DNA of 64,000 nucleotides, from positions 16,064,121-16,128,120 of the forward strand of contig NC_084817.1 in NCBI RefSeq assembly GCF_963583255.1, read 5' to 3'. The translations under genes were made by a program, and so were the position numbers. Position 1 is the first letter of the stretch, and each line of letters opens with the position of its first letter. The notes under the pieces are model-generated. The model ran no database searches. It was not told the origin of the DNA and saw only the letters and a list, made by a program, of their open reading frames with translations. Shown in pieces: positions 59,740 to 64,000 of this stretch. Origin of the DNA: Pyrus communis (lineage: Eukaryota > Streptophyta > Magnoliopsida > Rosales > Rosaceae).

Positions 59740-60470
59740 AAAGTTGCTTTGTGTTTAGATTGATTAAGGGCTCGTTTGTATGTGCTTTTAAAATGATTGA
59801 AAGCGCTTTTTGAGAAATTGTTTTTGGGTTCCAAAAGCACTTTAACTGCTTTCTACAAGAAGCACCAGTTATGTGTTTCTTCCAGGAAATATTTAAATAT
59901 TTTTTTTCAGAATTTACTTGCATTTTTACTAAGGATTGTTTCCAAAAACATTTTCACCAAAAACGTTTTCAGTAATTTTAAAAGCACATCCAAACGAGTT
60001 TTAAATATATTGAATAAAATGCAACTGGAATAAAGTAATGTTATAGTTGTATTGCCATATGTTATATAGACGTTGTGATAATGTTATTGATATATTAAAT
60101 TTGATCGGACTTGTCTAAGACCAAGAAACAACCTTAAACAGATGAAACAACAAAACCAAAAACTAAAAGCAAATACAAACGAAACAAAACCTAAAGCCTA
60201 AGACAAAAACCCCAACACAAGGCCCCATTTTTTCCTCTTTTCGAATGGTAAATATTTCTCAGAACATGGAGTGTGAAAAATTATGGACTAGAACTTGTTA
60301 TATTCAACCAATCCAACTAACATTATGATAACAAACACTGCAACTGCCGCCAAAACCGTATTATTTGAGCAAGCCTTGAAACGAGTTTCAGCTGCGAGGA
60401 GTAAAGCCTCTAAGTCTTTGTATGTAATGGGTTTGTCGAGAGACTGAGCACGACGGATCACTTCATTCTT
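59740..60470 (+). repeat. Second copy of the direct duplication flanking the Gypsy block
   Basis: Counterpart of 48880-49690, interrupted by the hAT-type MITE at 59768-60003 but lacking the 49013 MITE. It then continues into the intact part of the Copia-type gag, which is the longer copy. Confidence 0.78.
59768..60003. repeat. hAT-type foldback MITE, copy 2
   Basis: Starts gggctcgtttg and ends ccaaacgagtt. It sits inside tagattgat|...|gaataaaatgcaactgg, which is continuous in the other copy of the duplication. Confidence 0.75.
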
Positions 60471-62016
60471 ATAGTGACGGCTGACATTTTCCATGATCAC
60501 ATCAATGATCTCGGTCCCAGGAACAGGAGAACCTACTTACTTTAGTTTGTGGGCAATAGCATTGACGCGAGAAAGAAATTCAGCAATCGACCCGTCCACA
60601 TTAGTAGTACGACGAAGATCACTGCGGAGCGGCGATATGTGTTTCTGATTGGCCAAGGAAAACTGTTCTTCCAAAATTAGCCAAGTTTTTCGAGCTGTAC
60701 GGTCCTGGTGAGTGATGGAGCCAGGGCCGGCCCAGGAGCAGTGCAAGCTGGGCGACCATCCAGGGTTCTAAAAAATTAGGGCACTAAAATTATTAGAGTG
60801 GTGTATTCAAATATGTGAGTATCAGTTTTTTAAATTTGGTTAAATGAAAAAGAAATTTAACTAAAATTAGTGGCTTTCATTATTTAAAATTAATGAGGAG
60901 GTCTTGGGCTTTAAACACCATGTGTGGTTATATCTAAAAGTTTGACCATAAGAAGTGGTGCTTTATTTTGTTTAAAATTAACTAGGAGGTCTCTAGCTTG
61001 AAACACTATGTGTGTTTTTTAATTTCCAACTTTACAAATTTCTTTTCATAAGAGTTTAAATTTATGACATTTGGCTAAATTTTCAAGAGGTTTAGTCAGA
61101 AGCAATGGTTTTGTTGCTTAAAATTAACGAGATTTCCTGGGTTCAAAATGCTATGTGCATGTTTATTGTTTTCAATTTTTACGAATTTCTGTTTGGTTGT
61201 TAATTTCTTTTTAATTACTAGCTAGTAGCTATGTGGGTTGCAGTTTTAAATATTCGTTCCAATTCAAGTCTAACCTTCAACAAAGAGTAATGTGTAGACC
61301 AAATCTACAAATCATATGATGTGTCACCACTAGGTTTAATTTAGTGTTCGTTCATTGCTTATATATATATATAAATTAAAGACTAGAAAATATCATTAAC
61401 TTTTTAGTCCCATATTGACAAGGTTAGTAATTAAGAAAAAATAAATAACGATTTATATAAAAACACTTTAAAAGTTCAGATAGAAAGTAAACAAAACTCA
61501 TCATTTATATACTTGTAATCCCTTTTTTGGTTCCCTTCCCTTGATACAAATTAAATTAGTTTTTTGGTGTTTTTAAATTATTGAGTCTGAAGTGGTTTTC
61601 TAAGTACAATTTTATCGAAATCTTGCATGTGAAAATAAATAATTTTCTTATATGAAGTTAGAACACATTTTTTGACGTCGCTCCGGACCTACAAAATCTC
61701 AAGGCCGGCCCTGGACGGAGCCAAGCACATAAGCGCTTAAGGAGCCATTGATCAAGGAGAGAGCAAGCTGGCCCTTTTGGTCCCAATCTTCAAACTCGGG
61801 GTTGACAGTGTCCTCGGTTTTGTTTCCATCATCGTCGCTGGAGAGAAACTGAGGTGGATATGGAGAAGAACCATCCACAAAAGACATGAGTTTGTGAATC
61901 TTAAGCACGGGAACAATTTAGGCCAACCAAACAGGGTAATTCTTGCAGTTGAGTTCGACGTTGATAACGCGAGAGACGTTGGGAACACAAGCAGCGGTAG
62001 AAGAGGAGGTCACCAT
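60288..62016 (-). pseudogene. Ty1/Copia-type gag pseudogene, split by a hAT insertion
   Basis: From ATG 62016 the minus strand reads MVTSSSTAACVPNVSRV and NCKNYPVWLA, then a TAA, then VLKIHKLMSFVDGSSPYPP and QLALSLINGSLSAYVLGS. After the hAT element (60722-61713) the frame resumes with SITHQDRTARKTWLILEEQF, RTTNVDGSIAEFLSRVNAI and KDLEALLLAAETRFKAC. These are UBN2/gag motifs of Copia elements. The end is a hydrophobic segment (VFVIIMLVGLV) kept in the other duplicate. No protease, integrase or RT follows. Confidence 0.82.
60722..61713. mobile_element. hAT-type non-autonomous element inside gag
   Basis: Ends are cagggccggccc and (complement) cagggccggcc. Flanking 8-mers gatggagc (60714-60721) and gacggagc (61714-61721) match at 7 of 8, as expected for hAT. 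The 992-bp element is AT-rich inside, with repeated units ggaggtctyt...aaacactatgtgtg at about 60895, 60985 and 61130. No transposase remains. Confidence 0.85.
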
Positions 62017-62059
62017 TGGAAAAATAAGTACAAAACAGAAGAATAAAGTTTGAATATCA

Positions 62060-62348
62060 ACTCGATGAAATTGAGTGAGCGTAGAAATATGAGTCATTGT
62101 ATTGATGTGTTGAAAATATTACAATCTATATATAGGGTTATAGACTTACAGTAATCCTTATTTAGGTCGAAATATTACCTTAAGTACAATTGAAAATTAC
62201 ATTCACATATTACATGCTACAATCACGGAGATAATATTGAATTAATTAAGGATAATCTAATAGTGACTCGTGCATCTCGTATAAATACTAAAAGAAATAT
62301 AAAACATGTTTCGGGGCAGATATTTTTTGGTTGAAGAAATATCCAACA
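62060..62348 (-). repeat. Probable 5' LTR of the Copia-type element
   Basis: On the minus strand it starts TGTTGGATATTTC (62348), contains a TATA-like ctatatatag at about 62129-62138, and ends about 45 bp before the gag ATG. The second LTR was not found. Confidence 0.6.
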
Positions 62349-63404
62349 GATTCTCAGAATAACGTTGCAAATCAAAATAATTAGTGCAGCCGGTGGGGGG
62401 AATCGGATTTACTTGTAAGCCAAGTGAATCCTACAAATTGGGTCACGCCGGGAGAAGGATGAAGACCTTCCAATAATGGTTCAAATTTATGCATTTAATT
62501 ATTTCGTAGGAAAAATAAAATAGTTAATTAAATTAATTAAGTAGTAAAGTTACCATTTAGTATATCCATTGGTTAGATTAACTAATAATTTTTTTTTGGG
62601 TCCAACGATAGATTTTGTTAGATTAATTAATTGACAATATCTTTAATTGTCATCTCTCATCCAATGTCCCACACCATACTTTCGTAAAAAAAGAGAAATT
62701 TTTTCTTTTGTGCAACTAAACTACAAAGTAAATTCTTTTTGTTGAGAGAGGAGTATTACCCTTTAACAACGGCGCGAGTTTGAACTCCGTCGGTCCCCTA
62801 ATTAATCTAACATCTGATCCAACAAATCTATCATTTAACCACAAAAAAAAAAAAAAAAAAAAAAAAAATCTTTTTGTTGATGTTTCCAATATTGAATTGG
62901 TGTGATATGATATGATATGCTTTAGGTAATTGAACTTCTTGCTGGCTCGGCTTAGCTCATTTTCATTGAGTTTAACTTTTAATCTTGATCCTGACCAATG
63001 ATAATTGAAAATGACGGTGGGTTTGAATGAGCAACTTTGACCTCGTGTCCTGAATCCAATTTGTTTGTTTTTGAAACAAAAGTGTACTAGGTAATTTAGT
63101 TATTTTGATGCTAAAAATTGTGAGGACCTTGATTCAACATAAAGTTTGGTATAGTACCTTAGTAAGGGTGCTTCGGTCACTAAGTAATGGTGATATATAA
63201 AGAGATAGGGATATAGAAGTAGACACGAAATGTATATGGTTTACCTTAAGTTGGGCTACGTCTACAGAATTAGAGGAGTTGTCATTATGGGATGTTTACA
63301 TAATATAAGGGTTTAAGCATAATTAGAGGACTTAGTGTGAATTATGGGTCCTAAGATTCCAGATATCTTAATTGTGGGAGATAGTCTCATTTTATAATCA
63401 TTTT
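62349..63404. other. Anonymous intergenic DNA
   Basis: AT-rich, with an A26 run at 62843-62868 that may end a short retroposed sequence starting about 62748 (gagagaggagtattaccc). No gene was recognised. Confidence 0.4.
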
Positions 63405-63864
63405 GGTCATCTCTAACCAAATGGGCTAAATATAGTCTCATCTATGTTTATAGCCTAGCAAAAAATTGTTTTTTTAATGAACAAGCCATATTTATATATT
63501 ATCTTCAATGTAAGGAGCTAAATATAACCCCTGAATAATTTATCAGTATTAATTTTATTGGTTAAAGTTACATAAAATATGCATACATACATCAACATCC
63601 TCATCTTGAACTGAGGAGAGAAGGAGGACTAGGAAGAGTAGAGAGAACGAGCGGAAGATAAGAGATACAAAGAAGAAATTCGGAAAGAAAGAAGAGAAAG
63701 ACGGGAAAAACAAAACCGGGCTTGCTATGTTTGGCAAGCCTGATGGCCTTTGGTCAGCCCGATGTTGATTAGGATTTAGCTAGTTTGTTAGAGACGGTTT
63801 TTTGTTAGCTTTCTTTGCCCATTTTTTAGATTTGAACTTTTAGTCTTCTTCACTAGAGATGGCC
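63405..63864. repeat. PIF-like MITE
   Basis: Left end ggtcatctctaaccaaa; complement of the right end ggccatctctagtgaag. TTA follows the right end; the left flank reads TTT, so the target duplication is imperfect. The interior is GA-rich and shows no coding domain. Confidence 0.5.
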
Positions 63865-63875
63865 TTACAGGTGAG

Positions 63876-64000
63876 TGATAGGAGCATATTTATGCGCCTT
63901 AGTTAGCTAGTTCTTATGCATTTTTGTTATGTTTTCTTAGTTAAAGTAGTCTTTTAAGCTACTTTCATGTGTTTTCAGGTTTAAAGGACATATTACATGA
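63876..64000 (+). mobile_element. Start of an LTR cut by the window end
   Basis: TGATAGGAGCATATTTATGC resembles the first bases of the solo LTR at 55370 and is preceded by gtgag (63871-63875), a possible target duplication. The rest lies beyond the window. Confidence 0.5.

Noticed and set aside
1..64000. CRISPR arrays, tRNA genes, riboswitches, phage or plasmid functions
   Set aside because: No regularly spaced repeats, cloverleaf candidates or prokaryotic gene organisation were seen; the window is plant nuclear DNA.

Overview
The window looks like nuclear DNA from a dicot. It is AT-rich, with intron-bearing genes, GT-AG splicing and dense small transposons. I infer a woody Rosaceae genome of the Malus/Pyrus type, from the gene sequences and the abundance of Cassandra TRIM, PIF/Harbinger and hAT miniature elements. 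No bacterial, organellar, CRISPR, tRNA or genuine rRNA gene was seen.

Layout. (1) About 0.2-10.5 kb, minus strand: a PDS5-type sister-chromatid cohesion gene with at least 17 recognisable exons. It is dead: one exon-1 frameshift, three nonsense codons, two further frameshifts and one lost splice acceptor. A 0.94 kb PIF/Harbinger-like element sits in one of its introns. (2) 10.5-13.8 kb: SINE and MITE debris and a complete small Cassandra TRIM. (3) 13.8-14.7 kb: a small element with short inverted ends and a TTA target duplication that carries a RAV-class AP2 domain fragment. (4) 15.3-19.1 kb: an intact six-exon gene fusing a MULE transposase (WRKY-like zinc-finger region, DDE core, SWIM finger) to an OTU cysteine-protease domain. 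(5) 19.5-22.6 kb: a MULE-type foldback element, a minisatellite and a SINE tail. (6) 23.0-23.7 kb: a small, intact, unnamed membrane-protein gene; its second exon and 3' flank are duplicated at 34.9-37.4 kb. (7) 29.1-32.4 kb: an intact eight-exon RECA3-type mitochondrial recombinase gene. (8) 33-44.7 kb: repeat-rich DNA with an RNase H fossil, two Cassandra solo LTRs with perfect 5-bp target duplications, a LINE-like tail and a rearranged Cassandra element with an inverted 3' LTR segment. (9) 45.1-48.7 kb: an intact five-exon UDP-galactose transporter 1-type gene. (10) 48.9-62.3 kb: a nested retrotransposon block. It holds a ruined Ty3/Gypsy element with gag, then integrase, but no reverse transcriptase, and an antisense plant-mobile-domain/coiled-coil gene. 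It also holds a 1.67 kb solo LTR and a Copia gag pseudogene split by a hAT element, and is flanked by a direct duplication that includes the transporter's 3' flank. (11) 62.4-64 kb: sparse repeats and the first 125 bp of another LTR.

Four genes appear able to make protein: MULE-OTU, the small membrane protein, RECA3 and the UDP-galactose transporter. They are unrelated housekeeping or domesticated genes, not a pathway. The main interest is how transposons and local duplication have reshaped the locus. The best candidates for something unusual are the intact MULE-OTU fusion, the element carrying an AP2 domain, the antisense mobile-domain gene in the Gypsy element, and the in-place inversion inside a TRIM LTR.
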